Shown here in pieces: positions 1-9,898 of a stretch of 64,000 nucleotides of DNA (positions are counted from its first letter, which is position 1; every line of letters starts with the position of its first letter). The position numbers and the translations under genes were made by a program. The DNA is from Burkholderia sp. Bp8992 (lineage in GTDB: Bacteria > Pseudomonadota > Gammaproteobacteria > Burkholderiales > Burkholderiaceae): positions 62,001 to 126,000 of the forward strand of contig NZ_QTQI01000021.1 of NCBI RefSeq assembly GCF_003853705.1, read 5' to 3'. The notes under the pieces are model-generated. The model was given only the letters and a program-made list of their open reading frames with translations. It was not told where the DNA came from and did no database searches.

Positions 1-808
1 CTTCGTCCGCCTGGCGCGCGAGCACGCCCGACAGCGCGATGCGCCCGCCCGGTTTGACCTTCGATGCGAGCATCGACGCCATCAGCTTCAGCGGGTTCGA
101 CAGGATGTTCGCGACGACGATGTCGAACTCGCCGTCCGGGCATGCGTCGGGCAGCCCGTACGTGACTTCCGCACGGTTGCGCTCGCTGTTCTGGCGCGCC
201 GACTCGACGGCCTGCGGATCGATGTCGATGCCGATCACGGGGTTCGCCCCGCATTTCTTCGCGAGGATCGCGAGGATGCCCGAGCCGCAGCCGTAGTCGA
301 GCACCGACTGGCCGGGCTTCACCGACTGCTCGAGCCACTCCATGCACAGGCGCGTAGTGGGGTGGCTGCCGGTGCCGAATGCGAGGCCCGGATCGAGTTC
401 GAGGACGAGCGCGTCGGGATCGGGTGCATCGTGCCACGACGGTACGACCCAGATCCGCTCGCCGATCGGGATCGGCTCGAATTGCGATTGCGTGAGCCGC
501 ACCCAGTCCTGCTCCTCGACTTCGCGGACGACGAACGTCGGCGTGTCGGCGATGCCGATCTCGTTTGCAGCCGCGGCGAGCAGCACGGCCGGCTCATGGT
601 CGGCCGACAGCAGCGCAACCACGCGCGAGTGCTGCCACGCGGTGCGGTCGGGCACGAGGCCCGGCTCGCCGAAGAGCGGCTGTTCGTCGGGCGTGTCGGC
701 GTCGGCGTCCTCGACGGACACCGACAGCGCGCCGAGGTCGAGCAGCGCGTCGGACAGCGCCTCCGCATGCTCACGGGCCAGTTCGACGACGAGTTCGCGA
801 TAGCTCAT
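1..808 (-). CDS. prmA: Ribosomal protein L11 methyltransferase, C-terminus cut by window edge
   Basis: PrmA trimethylates ribosomal protein L11 in the cytoplasm using S-adenosylmethionine. The protein starts [18 protein letters not shown] and 269 residues are visible of a usual length near 300; the remainder lies beyond base 1. The central motif [12 protein letters not shown] is the SAM-binding motif I of class I methyltransferases, and [10 protein letters not shown] is the substrate-site N-I-L motif typical of PrmA. The start lies 2 bases after the accC stop, so it is probably translated from the same acc message, an arrangement known from other betaproteobacteria. Nothing looks broken; the truncation is only the window edge. 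Confidence 0.95.
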   Translation of the reverse strand, partial: MSYRELVVELAREHAEALSDALLDLGALSVSVEDADADTPDEQPLFGEPGLVPDRTAWQHSRVVALLSADHEPAVLLAAAANEIGIADTPTFVVREVEEQDWVRLTQSQFEPIPIGERIWVVPSWHDAPDPDALVLELDPGLAFGTGSHPTTRLCMEWLEQSVKPGQSVLDYGCGSGILAILAKKCGANPVIGIDIDPQAVESARQNSERNRAEVTYGLPDACPDGEFDIVVANILSNPLKLMASMLASKVKPGGRIALSGVLARQADE

Positions 809-810
809 GC

Positions 811-2178
811 TTACGCTTCTTCCGGTGCGACCTGCTGCTTTTGCGCGAGCCGGTTTTCGAGGTAGTGGATGCTGGTGCCGCCTTCGACGAACTTCGAGTC
901 GATCATCAGCTCGCGGTGCAGCGGGATGTTGGTCTGGATGCCTTCGACGACCATTTCCGACAGCGCGATGCGCATCCGGCGGATCGCCTGCTCGCGCGTC
1001 GCGCCGTAGGTGATCAGCTTGCCGATCATCGAATCATAGTTCGGCGGCACGAAATAGCCATTGTAGGCATGCGAGTCGACGCGCACGCCGGGGCCGCCCG
1101 GCGTATGCCACGACGTGATCCGGCCCGGCGACGGCGTGAACTTGAACGGATCTTCGGCGTTGATCCGGCATTCGATCGCATGTCCGCGGAACTGGATGTC
1201 GCGCTGGCGCAGCGTGAGCTTCTCGCCGGCCGCGATGCGGATCTGTTCCTGCACGATGTCGACGCCCGTGATCAGCTCCGATACCGGGTGCTCGACCTGC
1301 ACGCGCGTGTTCATCTCGATGAAGTAGAACTCGCCGTTTTCGTACAGGAATTCGAACGTGCCCGCACCGAGGTAGCCCATCTTCTTGCATGCGTCCGCGC
1401 AGCGGTCGCCGATGCGGTCGATCAGGCGGCGCGGAATGCCGGGCGCCGGCGCTTCCTCGATCACCTTCTGGTGGCGGCGCTGCATCGAGCAATCGCGTTC
1501 GCCGAGCCAGATCGCGTTCTTGTACGCGTCCGACAGCACCTGGATCTCGATGTGGCGCGGGTTCTCGAGGAACTTCTCCATGTACACCTGCGGGTTGCCG
1601 AACGCACGGCCGGCTTCCTCGCGGGTCATGTTGACCGCGTTGACGAGCGCAGCCTCGGTGTGCACGACGCGCATCCCGCGCCCGCCACCGCCGCCTGCCG
1701 CCTTGATGATGACCGGATAGCCGATCGCGCGCGCAATCTTGACGATCTCCTTCGGATCGTCCGGCAACGCGCCTTCCGAGCCCGGCACGCACGGCACGCC
1801 GGTCTTGATCATCGTCTGCTTCGCGGTGACCTTGTCGCCCATCATCCGGATCGTTTCCGGGCGCGGGCCGATGAACGTGAAGCCGGACTGCTCGACGCGC
1901 TCCGCGAAATCGGCGTTTTCCGACAGGAAGCCGTAGCCGGGGTGGATCGCTTCGGCGTCGGTGACTTCCGCGGCGCTGATCAGCGCCGGCATGTTCAGGT
2001 AGCTCAGGTTCGACGGGGCCGGGCCGATACAGACGGCTTCGTCCGCGAGGCGCACGTACTTGGCTTCCTTGTCGGCTTCCGAGTAGACGACCACCGTCTT
2101 GACGCCGAGCTCGCGGCACGCGCGCTGGATGCGCAGCGCGATTTCACCGCGGTTGGCAATGAGGATTTTTTCAAACAT
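811..2178 (-). CDS. accC: Biotin carboxylase subunit of acetyl-CoA carboxylase
   Basis: AccC carboxylates the biotin on AccB with ATP and bicarbonate, the first half of the acetyl-CoA carboxylase reaction that starts fatty acid synthesis. The 455-residue length fits the family. The N-terminal domain opens with [14 protein letters not shown], the ATP-grasp glycine loop GGGGGRGMR is at residues 162-170, and the ATP-grasp motif [14 protein letters not shown] follows in the second half. It lies 85 bases downstream of accB and 2 bases upstream of prmA, all on the minus strand, so accB-accC-prmA is probably one transcript. AccA and AccD are not in this window, as expected. Confidence 0.98.
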   Translation of the reverse strand: MFEKILIANRGEIALRIQRACRELGVKTVVVYSEADKEAKYVRLADEAVCIGPAPSNLSYLNMPALISAAEVTDAEAIHPGYGFLSENADFAERVEQSGFTFIGPRPETIRMMGDKVTAKQTMIKTGVPCVPGSEGALPDDPKEIVKIARAIGYPVIIKAAGGGGGRGMRVVHTEAALVNAVNMTREEAGRAFGNPQVYMEKFLENPRHIEIQVLSDAYKNAIWLGERDCSMQRRHQKVIEEAPAPGIPRRLIDRIGDRCADACKKMGYLGAGTFEFLYENGEFYFIEMNTRVQVEHPVSELITGVDIVQEQIRIAAGEKLTLRQRDIQFRGHAIECRINAEDPFKFTPSPGRITSWHTPGGPGVRVDSHAYNGYFVPPNYDSMIGKLITYGATREQAIRRMRIALSEMVVEGIQTNIPLHRELMIDSKFVEGGTSIHYLENRLAQKQQVAPEEA

Positions 2179-2263
2179 AGCGAGTATTCGTCTCTTCGAG
2201 GGGCGCGCGAACGGCGCCTGGCGAGCATCGGCGGCGCGCGGCCGGCAGGGCCGCGCGGCGGGC

Positions 2264-2737
2264 TTAGCCGATCACGAAAAGCGGCTGGCCGTATTCGACG
2301 GCCTGGCCGTTCTCGACGAGGATTTCCTTGATCACGCCGGCTTTGTCCGACTCGATCTCGTTGAGCAGCTTCATCGCTTCGATGATGCAGATCGTCTGGC
2401 CTTCCTTGACCGTGTCGCCGACCTGGACGAACGGGTCCGCGCCCGGCGACGGCGCGCGATAGAACGTGCCGACCATCGGCGACGTCACGACGTGGCCCTG
2501 CGGGACGGCCGGTGCGGCAGCGCCGCCTGCGGCCGGCGCGGCAGCGCCTTCGGCCGGCAGCGCGGCCGACGGAGCGGGCGCGCTGACTTGCGGGGCATAC
2601 CCAGCCGTCGGCTGCACATAGACCGGCGGTGCGTTCTTGACGATGCGCACCTTGCCTTCGCCTTCCGTCACTTCCAGCTCGGAGATGCCGGATTCGGAAA
2701 CGAGGTCGATCAGAGTTTTCAGCTTACGAAGATCCAT
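2264..2737 (-). CDS. accB: Biotin carboxyl carrier protein of acetyl-CoA carboxylase
   Basis: AccB carries the biotin that shuttles carboxyl groups between AccC and the AccAD transcarboxylase. The protein is 157 residues: an N-terminal segment [17 protein letters not shown], a flexible Ala/Pro-rich linker (about residues 36-82), and a biotinyl domain whose EAMKL motif places the biotinylated lysine at position 123. I chose the ATG at 2737 rather than one six codons upstream because the family begins MDLRKLK and an A/G-rich ribosome site (GGGGAA) precedes it. It is followed by accC and preceded by aroQ on the same strand. Confidence 0.97.
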   Translation of the reverse strand: MDLRKLKTLIDLVSESGISELEVTEGEGKVRIVKNAPPVYVQPTAGYAPQVSAPAPSAALPAEGAAAPAAGGAAAPAVPQGHVVTSPMVGTFYRAPSPGADPFVQVGDTVKEGQTICIIEAMKLLNEIESDKAGVIKEILVENGQAVEYGQPLFVIG

Positions 2738-2803
2738 CGGGAATTCCCCTTTCAATACGTGAAAGCGCCGGTTAGGGGCCGGCGCTGAATCTAGATCGCG
2801 AAA

Positions 2804-3256
2804 TCAGCCGCGCGACGTGCCTTGCAGCTTGTCCAGCGCGTACTCGAGCGCGTACAGATAACCTTTCCAGCCGAGCCCGCAGATCACGCCTTCGGCCTGG
2901 TCGGAAAAGTAGGAGTGGTGCCTGAACGCTTCGCGGCGATGCACGTTCGACAGGTGAACCTCGACGAACGGGATGCCAACGCCGGCGATCGCGTCCCGGA
3001 TCGCGACGCTCGTGTGCGTATACGCGGCCGGATTGATCAGGATGAAATCGGTCTGTTCCTCCCGCGCGGCCTGGATGCGGTCGACCAGCGCACCTTCATG
3101 GTTGCTCTGGAACGACGACAGCTCGGCGCCGGCTTCCCGGGCACGTGCGGCAAGCGCCTGATCGATCTGCGCGAGCGTGACGCGGCCGTACACCTCCGGT
3201 TCCCGGGTGCCGAGAAGGTTCAGGTTGGGGCCGTGCAGCACCAGCAATCGTGTCAT
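2804..3256 (-). CDS. aroQ: Type II 3-dehydroquinate dehydratase
   Basis: This enzyme dehydrates 3-dehydroquinate to 3-dehydroshikimate, step three of the shikimate pathway. The 150-residue size and start [20 protein letters not shown] are diagnostic of the small dodecameric type II enzymes. The flexible-loop Arg/Tyr region ([12 protein letters not shown]), the FQSNHEG motif, and [15 protein letters not shown] with [15 protein letters not shown] supply the expected active-site Asn, His and Arg residues. It sits upstream of accB with a 66-base gap, and aroE, a later step of the same pathway, lies at 9018 in this window. An independent promoter could lie in the 194-base gap upstream. Confidence 0.97.
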   Translation of the reverse strand: MTRLLVLHGPNLNLLGTREPEVYGRVTLAQIDQALAARAREAGAELSSFQSNHEGALVDRIQAAREEQTDFILINPAAYTHTSVAIRDAIAGVGIPFVEVHLSNVHRREAFRHHSYFSDQAEGVICGLGWKGYLYALEYALDKLQGTSRG

Positions 3257-3450
3257 GGTCGCTTCTATTTCTGCGGAATTGCGCGAACTTTAGCGCTATT
3301 TAGAGAAATTTGTCTAGTTTTGCCGAACGGCCGGGCGCGCCGGACCTGCAAGAATTACCGGCATGGGCGCAAAGTATCAGCGAATTCACGCGAAATTGCG
3401 GCGATCGACAGGCAAATCGCCGCCAACGTGCGGGCCGCCGTTCGGGCCGG

Positions 3451-4002
3451 TTACAGCGCGTCGAGCGTCTTTTTCAGCTCGGCCGGTTGGATTTGTCCCA
3501 ATTTTGTCTCGCGAATCTTGCCGGTTTCGTCGATCACGACTGTAAACGGCAACGCGCCGGCGGTATTTCCAAAATTGCGGGCCAGATCGGCGCCCGCATA
3601 ACCGCTGACGAAGACCGGATAGTCGACCTTCACTTTCTGCAGAAAGTTCTTCACGTTCTGCTCGGAATCGACGCCGATCCCGATGAAACGGATGCCTTTC
3701 TGCTTGTACTGGTGTGACAGCGCGACGAGCTCGGGCATCTCCTCGACGCACGGGCCGCACCACGACGCCCAGAAATTGACGACGACCTTCTGGCCCTTGA
3801 AGGCCGCGAGCGTGGCCGGCTTGCCGTCGGTGCCCGTCAGCGACGACGCCCACAACTGGTCGACCGGGTTGCCGTGCACGGCGGGCGCGGCGACAGCGAC
3901 GCCGTCGTCGGTGCTGCCGCGGAACCAGTGGCCGGCCGTGAGCCCGCCGGCAACGGCAGCGGCCGCGACGACCGCGAGCGCCAACATGCGTTTCATCATC
4001 AT
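3451..4002 (-). CDS. TlpA/ResA-family membrane-anchored thioredoxin
   Basis: Periplasmic thiol-disulfide oxidoreductase of the TlpA/ResA/redoxin type, 183 residues. Three consecutive Met codons open the reading frame (4002, 3999, 3996), so the exact start is uncertain by two residues. A hydrophobic signal anchor covers roughly residues 5-24. The thioredoxin domain follows, with NFWASWCGPC giving the CxxC motif at residues 82-85 and a cis-proline in GALPF near residue 152. Members reduce cytochrome c apoproteins or other periplasmic disulfides; the actual partner cannot be read from the sequence. The gene lies 7 bases downstream of the unknown protein at 4010, so the two are probably cotranscribed. 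Confidence 0.9.
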   Translation of the reverse strand: MMMKRMLALAVVAAAAVAGGLTAGHWFRGSTDDGVAVAAPAVHGNPVDQLWASSLTGTDGKPATLAAFKGQKVVVNFWASWCGPCVEEMPELVALSHQYKQKGIRFIGIGVDSEQNVKNFLQKVKVDYPVFVSGYAGADLARNFGNTAGALPFTVVIDETGKIRETKLGQIQPAELKKTLDAL

Positions 4003-4009
4003 CGTTGAA

Positions 4010-4654
4010 TCATTCCGGTTCGGAAGGGGCCTTGCCTGCTTCGATCAGCGCGCGCAGCGCGGCGGCATCCGCACGGGCGACGCGGCCGCGCGCGTCGGCC
4101 TTGACCGCGCCGCGCAGGTCGTCGCTCGCATAGAGCGCGAGGTGGATGCCGATCGCATCCACGTCGCGCCGCGGGCGCCACAGGAAACTGAGCGTCTCGA
4201 CGTCGGCGCGGCCCGCGAAGTGCCGCGTCTCCGACACGTCATACTGGACATTCTGGTTCAGCAGGTAGATGGCGACGTCCTTCGGGTTGTCGGTGAATGC
4301 CTGCAAATGGATATCCGAATGGGCGTTCGCGGTGCCGTTCAGCACGGCACCCGTCACATAAGGATGGAACTCGGCGAGCCGGCGCATCCAGTCGAGCGCG
4401 ATCTCGCGCAGGCGGCGCAGTTCGTCCGGCTGCGTGTCGCTCTGGAACAGTGCGAGGTACTCGCGCAGTTCTTCCTCGATCTGGTCGTTATCCGGCAGCC
4501 ATTCGCCGGCAACGCGCGTATCGCCCAGCAACTGGCGCGCGGCCTTGCGTTTCGCGCCGGCGTAGTCGAGGCCGTCCTCCGCGATCAGGCGGGCGGCGGA
4601 CTGGGCGATTTCCTCGCGGACGCGCCGCGGGTCGAGAAGGGATTTGCGAGACAT
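4010..4654 (-). CDS. Conserved protein of unknown function, possible nucleotidyltransferase-like fold
   Basis: I do not recognise a characterised family. The protein is 214 residues from the ATG at 4654 (start MSRKSLLDPRRVREE); a longer open frame upstream overlaps the mpl promoter region and has no family-like sequence. The N-terminal half is helical and charged. Residues 107-117, GTANAHSDIHL, resemble the G-S-x-x-x-G...S-D-x-D motif of Pol-beta-type nucleotidyltransferases, but with D-I-H rather than D-I-D, so catalytic activity is doubtful. It is divergent from mpl (247 bases between starts) and lies upstream of the TlpA-like gene. Function is left open. Confidence 0.8.
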   Translation of the reverse strand: MSRKSLLDPRRVREEIAQSAARLIAEDGLDYAGAKRKAARQLLGDTRVAGEWLPDNDQIEEELREYLALFQSDTQPDELRRLREIALDWMRRLAEFHPYVTGAVLNGTANAHSDIHLQAFTDNPKDVAIYLLNQNVQYDVSETRHFAGRADVETLSFLWRPRRDVDAIGIHLALYASDDLRGAVKADARGRVARADAAALRALIEAGKAPSEPE

Positions 4655-4901
4655 GATCCGGCAATCATACTCGATCGCCGAAGCGCCAGAGCGCGGGTGC
4701 GGCGGGCTGCCGCCTGGCGTACGGGCGGCGTTCGCTCGCATCGTTCGGGCCGCCGGGCAGTGCAGGCCGTCAGTTACAATAGCCATCTTTGTGTCGCGGC
4801 AAAAGTCGTTGGCCAGGCGCCGGTCGCGCGGCCCGTCCGGCGCGCCGCACACGCATCCTTTCCGAATCGACGGCGCCCGGCGGCGCGAAAGCATTCACTC
4901 T

Positions 4902-6287
4902 ATGCACATCCACATTCTTGGCATCTGCGGCACCTTCATGGGCGGTCTCGCCGTACTCGCGCGCGAGGCGGGCCACACGGTGACGGGTTGCGACGCGGGC
5001 GTCTATCCGCCGATGAGCACGCAGCTCGAGGCGCAGGGCATCACGCTGATCGAGGGCTACGGCGCCGAGCAGATCGACCTGAAACCGGACCTGTTCGTGA
5101 TCGGCAACGTCGTCACACGCGGCAATCCGCTGATGGAGGCGATCCTCGATCGCGGCCTGCCGTACGTGTCGGGCCCGCAGTGGCTCGGCGAGCACGTACT
5201 GGCCGGCAAATGGGTGCTCGCGGTCGCGGGTACGCACGGCAAGACGACCACGTCGTCGATGCTTGCGTGGCTGCTCGAGGACGCGGGCCTGAACCCGGGT
5301 TTCCTGATCGGTGGCGTGCCGCTGAACTTCGGCATATCGGCGCGGCTCACCGATTCGAGCTTCTTCGTGATCGAGGCCGACGAGTACGACACCGCGTTCT
5401 TCGACAAGCGCTCGAAGTTCGTCCACTACCGGCCGCGCACCGCGGTGCTGAACAACCTTGAATTCGATCACGCGGACATCTTCCCGGATCTCGCCGCGAT
5501 CGAGACGCAATTCCACCACCTCGTGCGCACCGTGCCGGGCGTTGGCCGGATCGTGACGAACGGCCGCTCGGACGCACTCGAGCGCGTGCTGGCGCGCGGC
5601 TGCTGGAGCGAGGTCGAGCGCTTCGGCGTCGACGGCGGCTGGCAGGCGCTGCCGGCCGAGGACGGCGTGCCGGTCGACGAGCGCTTCGCGGTGTATTCGC
5701 AGGCCGAGCGCGTCGGCGAAGTCGCGTGGCAGGTGCAGGGCGATCACAACCGGATGAACGCGCTGGCAGCGATTGCCGCTGCACGCCATGTCGGCGTACC
5801 GCCCGCGCAGGCGGCCGTTTCGCTCGCGTCGTTCCGCAACGTGAAGCGCCGGATGGAAGTGCGCGGCAGCGTCGACGGCGTGACCGTCTACGACGATTTC
5901 GCGCACCATCCGACCGCGATCGAAACCACGATCGCCGGCCTTCGTGCACGCATCGGCCGCCAGAATGCCCGCATCCTCGCCGTGCTCGAGCCGCGCTCGA
6001 ACACGATGAAGCTCGGCGTGATGAAGTCGCAATTGCCGGCGAGCCTCGCCGATGCCGATCTCGTGTTCGGCTACGGCGCACCGACCGGGCGCGACGCGCT
6101 CGGCTGGAATCTCGCCGAAGCGCTGGCGCCGCTCGGCGATCACGCGCGCGCGTTCGACGACCTGCACCTGCTGGTGAAGGCGGTGGTCGAGGCCGCGCGC
6201 CCGGGCGACCACGTGCTCGTGATGAGCAACGGCGGTTTCGGCGGCGTGCACCAGAAGCTGCTCGACGCGCTCGGGAGCCGCACGTGA
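4902..6287 (+). CDS. mpl: UDP-N-acetylmuramate:L-alanyl-gamma-D-glutamyl-meso-diaminopimelate ligase
   Basis: Mpl recycles murein tripeptide by ligating it to UDP-MurNAc in the cytoplasm. The 461-residue protein starts MHIHILGICGTFMGGLA; the Mur-ligase ATP loop GTHGKTTT is at residues 110-117, followed by FFVIEADEYDTAFFDKRSK and LNNLEFDHADIF, which are characteristic of Mpl rather than MurC. The C-terminal domain carries DDFAHHPTAI and EPRSNTMKLG. The start at 4902 was chosen over earlier in-frame Met codons because the family begins MHIHILG. The stop overlaps the GTG of the next gene (GTGA). A TACAAT -10-like element lies near 4775, but I see no convincing -35. Confidence 0.97.
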   Translation: MHIHILGICGTFMGGLAVLAREAGHTVTGCDAGVYPPMSTQLEAQGITLIEGYGAEQIDLKPDLFVIGNVVTRGNPLMEAILDRGLPYVSGPQWLGEHVLAGKWVLAVAGTHGKTTTSSMLAWLLEDAGLNPGFLIGGVPLNFGISARLTDSSFFVIEADEYDTAFFDKRSKFVHYRPRTAVLNNLEFDHADIFPDLAAIETQFHHLVRTVPGVGRIVTNGRSDALERVLARGCWSEVERFGVDGGWQALPAEDGVPVDERFAVYSQAERVGEVAWQVQGDHNRMNALAAIAAARHVGVPPAQAAVSLASFRNVKRRMEVRGSVDGVTVYDDFAHHPTAIETTIAGLRARIGRQNARILAVLEPRSNTMKLGVMKSQLPASLADADLVFGYGAPTGRDALGWNLAEALAPLGDHARAFDDLHLLVKAVVEAARPGDHVLVMSNGGFGGVHQKLLDALGSRT

Positions 6288-6853
6288 TCCTGTATCTGCA
6301 CGGCTTCCGGTCGTCGCCGGAATCGCAGAAGTCACGGCAGCTCGCCGCGCGCATGGCCGAACTCGGCCGCACCGACGAGTGGCGGTGCCCGTCGCTGTCG
6401 GTGTCGCCGCTGGAGGCGATCGCGGTCGCGGAAGCCGAGGTGGCCGGTGCGCGCGACGTCACCGTCGTCGGCAGCTCGCTCGGTGGCTATTACGCGACGT
6501 GGCTGGCCGAAAAGCACGGCTGGAAGGCCGTGCTGCTGAATCCGGCCATCGTGCCGCAGCGCGATCTCGAGCAGCACCTGGGCGAACAGCCGCTGTACCA
6601 CGGCGGTGGCACGATCGTCGTCGAGCGTCGCCACCTGCATGAACTCGACGCGCTGCGCGTGCCGGCGATCACGCGTGCCGAACGCTACTATCTGTTCGCG
6701 GCGACCGGCGACGAAGTGCTCGACTACCGCGAGATGCTGGCCCATTACCCAGGTGCGAAAACGCGCGTGATCGAAGGCAGCGATCACGGAATCAGCGAAT
6801 TTGCCGACTATGTCGACGACGTTCTCGCCTTTTGCGACGGAAAGACGTCATAA
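6284..6853 (+). CDS. YqiA/YcfP-family alpha/beta-hydrolase esterase
   Basis: Small serine esterase, 189 residues from a GTG start overlapping the mpl stop by 4 bases. It opens ILYLHGFRSSPESQKS, which gives the oxyanion-side HGF motif; the nucleophile elbow is GSSLGG with serine at residue 65; an Asp is expected in AATGDEVLDY and the His is in EGSDHGISEF. The length and pattern match the YqiA family (UPF0227), which hydrolyses short acyl esters in vitro; the physiological substrate is unknown. The overlap with mpl implies translational coupling. The ORF reads in a different frame from mpl and shows no break. Confidence 0.88.
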   Translation: MILYLHGFRSSPESQKSRQLAARMAELGRTDEWRCPSLSVSPLEAIAVAEAEVAGARDVTVVGSSLGGYYATWLAEKHGWKAVLLNPAIVPQRDLEQHLGEQPLYHGGGTIVVERRHLHELDALRVPAITRAERYYLFAATGDEVLDYREMLAHYPGAKTRVIEGSDHGISEFADYVDDVLAFCDGKTS

Positions 6854-6933
6854 ACCGGCCGTGTGCCGATCGAATCCCCATCATCATGCGGTGCCGCCGA
6901 TGCGGCGCCGGGCAGTCTGAACGAGAGTACTGA

Positions 6934-9021
6934 GTGAACGTTTTCTTCGAGGAATCGGGCAGTTTCAAGGCGGGCAGCGTGCTGTCGCGCCAGGGCGATG
7001 CATTTCAGGTCGAGTTGCCGGGCGGGCGGCGGGCGAAGGTGCGCGCGAAAGACGTGCTGATCGAGTTCGAGAAGCCGGCCGCGGGCGAGCTGATGCAGGA
7101 GGCCGACACGGCCGCGCAGCAGATCGACCTGGATTTCCTGTGGGAATGCGCGCCGGCCGACGAGTTTGCGTATACGGCGCTGGCCGCCGAGTACTTCGGC
7201 GCGACGTACGGCCCGGTCGAGCGCGCGGCGCTGGTGCTGCGGCTGCATGGTTCGCCCGTCTACTTCCGCCGCAAGGGGCGCGGCCAGTACCAGCGCGCGC
7301 CGGAAGAGCAGCTCAAGATGGCGCTCGCGTCGCTCGAGCGCAAGCGCCAGCAGGCGCTGGTCCAGGCGCAGTATGAAGAGGAGCTGAAGGCCGGCAAGCT
7401 GCCGGAAGCATTCGCGGGCAAGGTGCTCGGGCTGCTGACGCGGCCGGACAAGAACGCGATCGAATACAAGGCGATGGAAGCGGCGGCCGGCGCGCGTGGC
7501 GTGTCGCCGGCGCGACTGATGCTCGACTGCGGCGGCATCGCGTCGCCGCGCGCGCTGCACGAGGCGCGCTTCCTCGCCGAATTCTTCCCGCACGGCACGG
7601 GCTTTCCGCCCGTCACGGTCGGCGCACTGCCGGACGACCTGCCGCGCGCGAACGTCGAGGCGTTCTCGATCGACGACATCACGACGACCGAAATCGACGA
7701 CGCGTTCTCGGTCGAGCACCTGTCGGACGGCCGTGTGCGGATCGGCGTGCACATCGCGGCGCCGGCGCTCGGCATCGTGCGCGGCGACGCGGTCGACGCG
7801 ATCGCGCGCACGCGCCTGTCGACCGTCTACATGCCGGGCGACAAGATCACGATGCTGCCGGACAACGTCGTTGACGTGTTCACGCTGAAGGAAGGCGATT
7901 ACCGTCCGGCGCTGTCGCTGTACATCATCGTCAACCGCGAAACGCAGGAGATCGTCGCGAACGAGACGCGCGCCGAGCTCGTGTTCGTGAAGAACAACCT
8001 GCGCCACAACACGCTCGACGAGCTCGTCAACGAAGAGACGCTCGCGGCCGGCACCGGCGACTATCCGCACAAGGACGACATCGCCGTGCTGTGGCCGCTC
8101 GCGCAGGCGCTGTTCGAGAAGCGCCAGGTCGCGCGCGCGGGCTACGGCCTGAAGCGCGAGGTGCAGCGCAACACCGACTACAACTTCTACGTCGAAGGCG
8201 AGCACGTGTCGATCACGCCGCGCCGCCGCGGGTCGCCGCTCGACCTGATCGTGTCGGAGCTCGCGATCCTCGCGAACTCGACCTGGGGCGCGTTCCTGCA
8301 CGACCACACGGTGCCGGGCATCTACCGCTCGCAGCGCGGCTTCGGCGCGCCGGGCCCGAAGCGCACGCGGATGCAGACGACGGCCGCGCCGCACGAGGGC
8401 CTCGGCGTCGCGCAGTACGCGTGGAGCACGTCGCCGCTGCGCCGCTACGTCGACCTCGTAAACCAGTGGCAGCTGCTCGCGTGCGTGCAGCACGGCGTCA
8501 CCGCGAAGCTTGCCGCGCCGTTCAAGCCGAAGGACGCCGACCTGTACGCAGTCGTGCAGGGCTTCGACGATACGTACACGGCCTACGCCGACTACCAGCG
8601 CCGGATGGAGTACTTCTGGTGCTTGCGCTGGCTCGCGCAGGAGCAGAAGAAGCAGGTCGTCGCGAGCGTCGTGAAGGGCGATCTCGTGCGCCTCGAGGAA
8701 ATTCCGCTGCTGCTGCACGTGCCGGGGCTCGGCGTGCATGCGCGCGGCACGCGTGTGCTGCTCGATGTGATGTCGCTCGACGAACTGACGATCGAGGCGT
8801 CGGTACGCCTCCTGAACGTGCTGGACGCGCCGACCGTGACGAGCGGCGACGCGGCCGAGGAAGAGGATGACGCCGAAGGCGGCGACGACACGCTGGTCGA
8901 CGCGGAAGACGCATCGGCGGAAGCCGAGGCGGAAGCGCTGGCCGAAGCCGACGGCGCGGCGGCAGAAGCCGGCGGCGAAGCCGCTGGCGGCAACGACGGC
9001 GAAGAGGGGCGCGCATCATGA
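6934..9021 (+). CDS. RNase II/RNB-family 3'-5' exoribonuclease with acidic C-terminal tail
   Basis: The protein (695 residues from a GTG start, preceded by GAGAG) degrades single-stranded RNA 3' to 5'. The RNB catalytic domain is recognised from EAFSIDDITTTEIDDAFSVE, where the clustered Asp residues bind metal, and from TRLSTVYMPGDKITMLP and SPLRRYVDLVNQWQL. The last 60 or so residues are an acidic Ala/Glu/Asp-rich tail that E. coli RNase II lacks. It is called rnb or vacB in various annotations; the exact orthology is not decided here. Its stop overlaps the aroE start (ATGA), so the two are translationally coupled. Confidence 0.93.
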   Translation: MNVFFEESGSFKAGSVLSRQGDAFQVELPGGRRAKVRAKDVLIEFEKPAAGELMQEADTAAQQIDLDFLWECAPADEFAYTALAAEYFGATYGPVERAALVLRLHGSPVYFRRKGRGQYQRAPEEQLKMALASLERKRQQALVQAQYEEELKAGKLPEAFAGKVLGLLTRPDKNAIEYKAMEAAAGARGVSPARLMLDCGGIASPRALHEARFLAEFFPHGTGFPPVTVGALPDDLPRANVEAFSIDDITTTEIDDAFSVEHLSDGRVRIGVHIAAPALGIVRGDAVDAIARTRLSTVYMPGDKITMLPDNVVDVFTLKEGDYRPALSLYIIVNRETQEIVANETRAELVFVKNNLRHNTLDELVNEETLAAGTGDYPHKDDIAVLWPLAQALFEKRQVARAGYGLKREVQRNTDYNFYVEGEHVSITPRRRGSPLDLIVSELAILANSTWGAFLHDHTVPGIYRSQRGFGAPGPKRTRMQTTAAPHEGLGVAQYAWSTSPLRRYVDLVNQWQLLACVQHGVTAKLAAPFKPKDADLYAVVQGFDDTYTAYADYQRRMEYFWCLRWLAQEQKKQVVASVVKGDLVRLEEIPLLLHVPGLGVHARGTRVLLDVMSLDELTIEASVRLLNVLDAPTVTSGDAAEEEDDAEGGDDTLVDAEDASAEAEAEALAEADGAAAEAGGEAAGGNDGEEGRAS

Positions 9022-9884
9022 ACGCGATGGCGTCGACGAGCGGCGCCGACCGCTATGTCGTGTTCGGCAACCCGGTGGCGCACAGCAAGTCGCCGTTCAT
9101 CCACGCGCAGTTCGCCGCGCAGACGGGTGAGCCGATCGAGTACGCGCACCGGCTCGCGCCGGTCGACGGCTTCGAGGCGGCCGTGCGCGCGTTCGTCGCC
9201 GAAGGCGGCCGCGGTGCGAACGTGACGGTGCCGTTCAAGCTCGACGCACATGCGCTGGCCGACTCGCTGTCGCCGCGCGCGGCGGCGGCCGGCGCGGTGA
9301 ACACGTTGCGCATCGATGCCGACGGCCATATCCACGGCGACAACACCGACGGCGTCGGCCTTGTGCGCGACATCGAACAAAATCTCGGCGTGTCGCTCGC
9401 GGGCGCACGCATCCTGCTGCTCGGCGCGGGCGGTGCGGCGCGCGGCGTCGTGCTGCCGCTGCTCGACCGTGCGCCGCTCGCGATCGCGATCGTGAACCGT
9501 ACCGCGAGCAAGGCCGAAGCGCTCGTCGGCCAGTTCATGCAGGCCGCGCACGACGCGGGCTGCACGCTCGCGGGCGGTGGTCCCGACGTGGTGCGCGCGG
9601 AGCCGTACGACGTGGTGATCAACGCGACGGCCGGCAGCCTCGATGCCGCACTGCCGGAATGCGACGCGGCCGCGTTCGGCGCGGGCACGCTCGCGTACGA
9701 CATGATGTACGGCGCGCAGCCGACCGTGTTCATGCAGCACGCGGCGTCGCTCGGCGCGCGCACGGCCGATGGGCTCGGGATGCTGGTCGAGCAGGCGGCC
9801 GAATCGTTCTACATCTGGCGCGGCGTGCGGCCGGACGGTGCACCGGTGCTGGCCGCGCTGCGCCAGGCGCTCGCGGCGAGCTGA
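9018..9884 (+). CDS. aroE: Shikimate dehydrogenase
   Basis: AroE reduces 3-dehydroshikimate to shikimate with NADPH, step four of the shikimate pathway. The 288-residue protein has the substrate-binding [12 protein letters not shown] near residue 17, the catalytic lysine in [16 protein letters not shown] and [14 protein letters not shown] for shikimate contact, and the NADP-binding [14 protein letters not shown]. It starts in a 4-base overlap with the exoribonuclease gene and is followed after 14 bases by mtgA. AroQ of the same pathway lies 6 kb upstream on the other strand. Confidence 0.97.
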   Translation: MNAMASTSGADRYVVFGNPVAHSKSPFIHAQFAAQTGEPIEYAHRLAPVDGFEAAVRAFVAEGGRGANVTVPFKLDAHALADSLSPRAAAAGAVNTLRIDADGHIHGDNTDGVGLVRDIEQNLGVSLAGARILLLGAGGAARGVVLPLLDRAPLAIAIVNRTASKAEALVGQFMQAAHDAGCTLAGGGPDVVRAEPYDVVINATAGSLDAALPECDAAAFGAGTLAYDMMYGAQPTVFMQHAASLGARTADGLGMLVEQAAESFYIWRGVRPDGAPVLAALRQALAAS

Positions 9885-9898
9885 CCGGAGCGCGGCCC

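Noticed and set aside
565-2331. Long plus-strand open frame (588 codons) opposite accC and prmA
   Set aside because: It is antisense to accC and part of accB, Arg/Ala/His-rich, and due to high G+C; the accB-accC-prmA coding strand is unequivocal.
6808-8739. 643-codon minus-strand frame opposite the exoribonuclease
   Set aside because: The RNB motifs read on the plus strand; the minus-strand translation is Arg/Val-rich without motifs.
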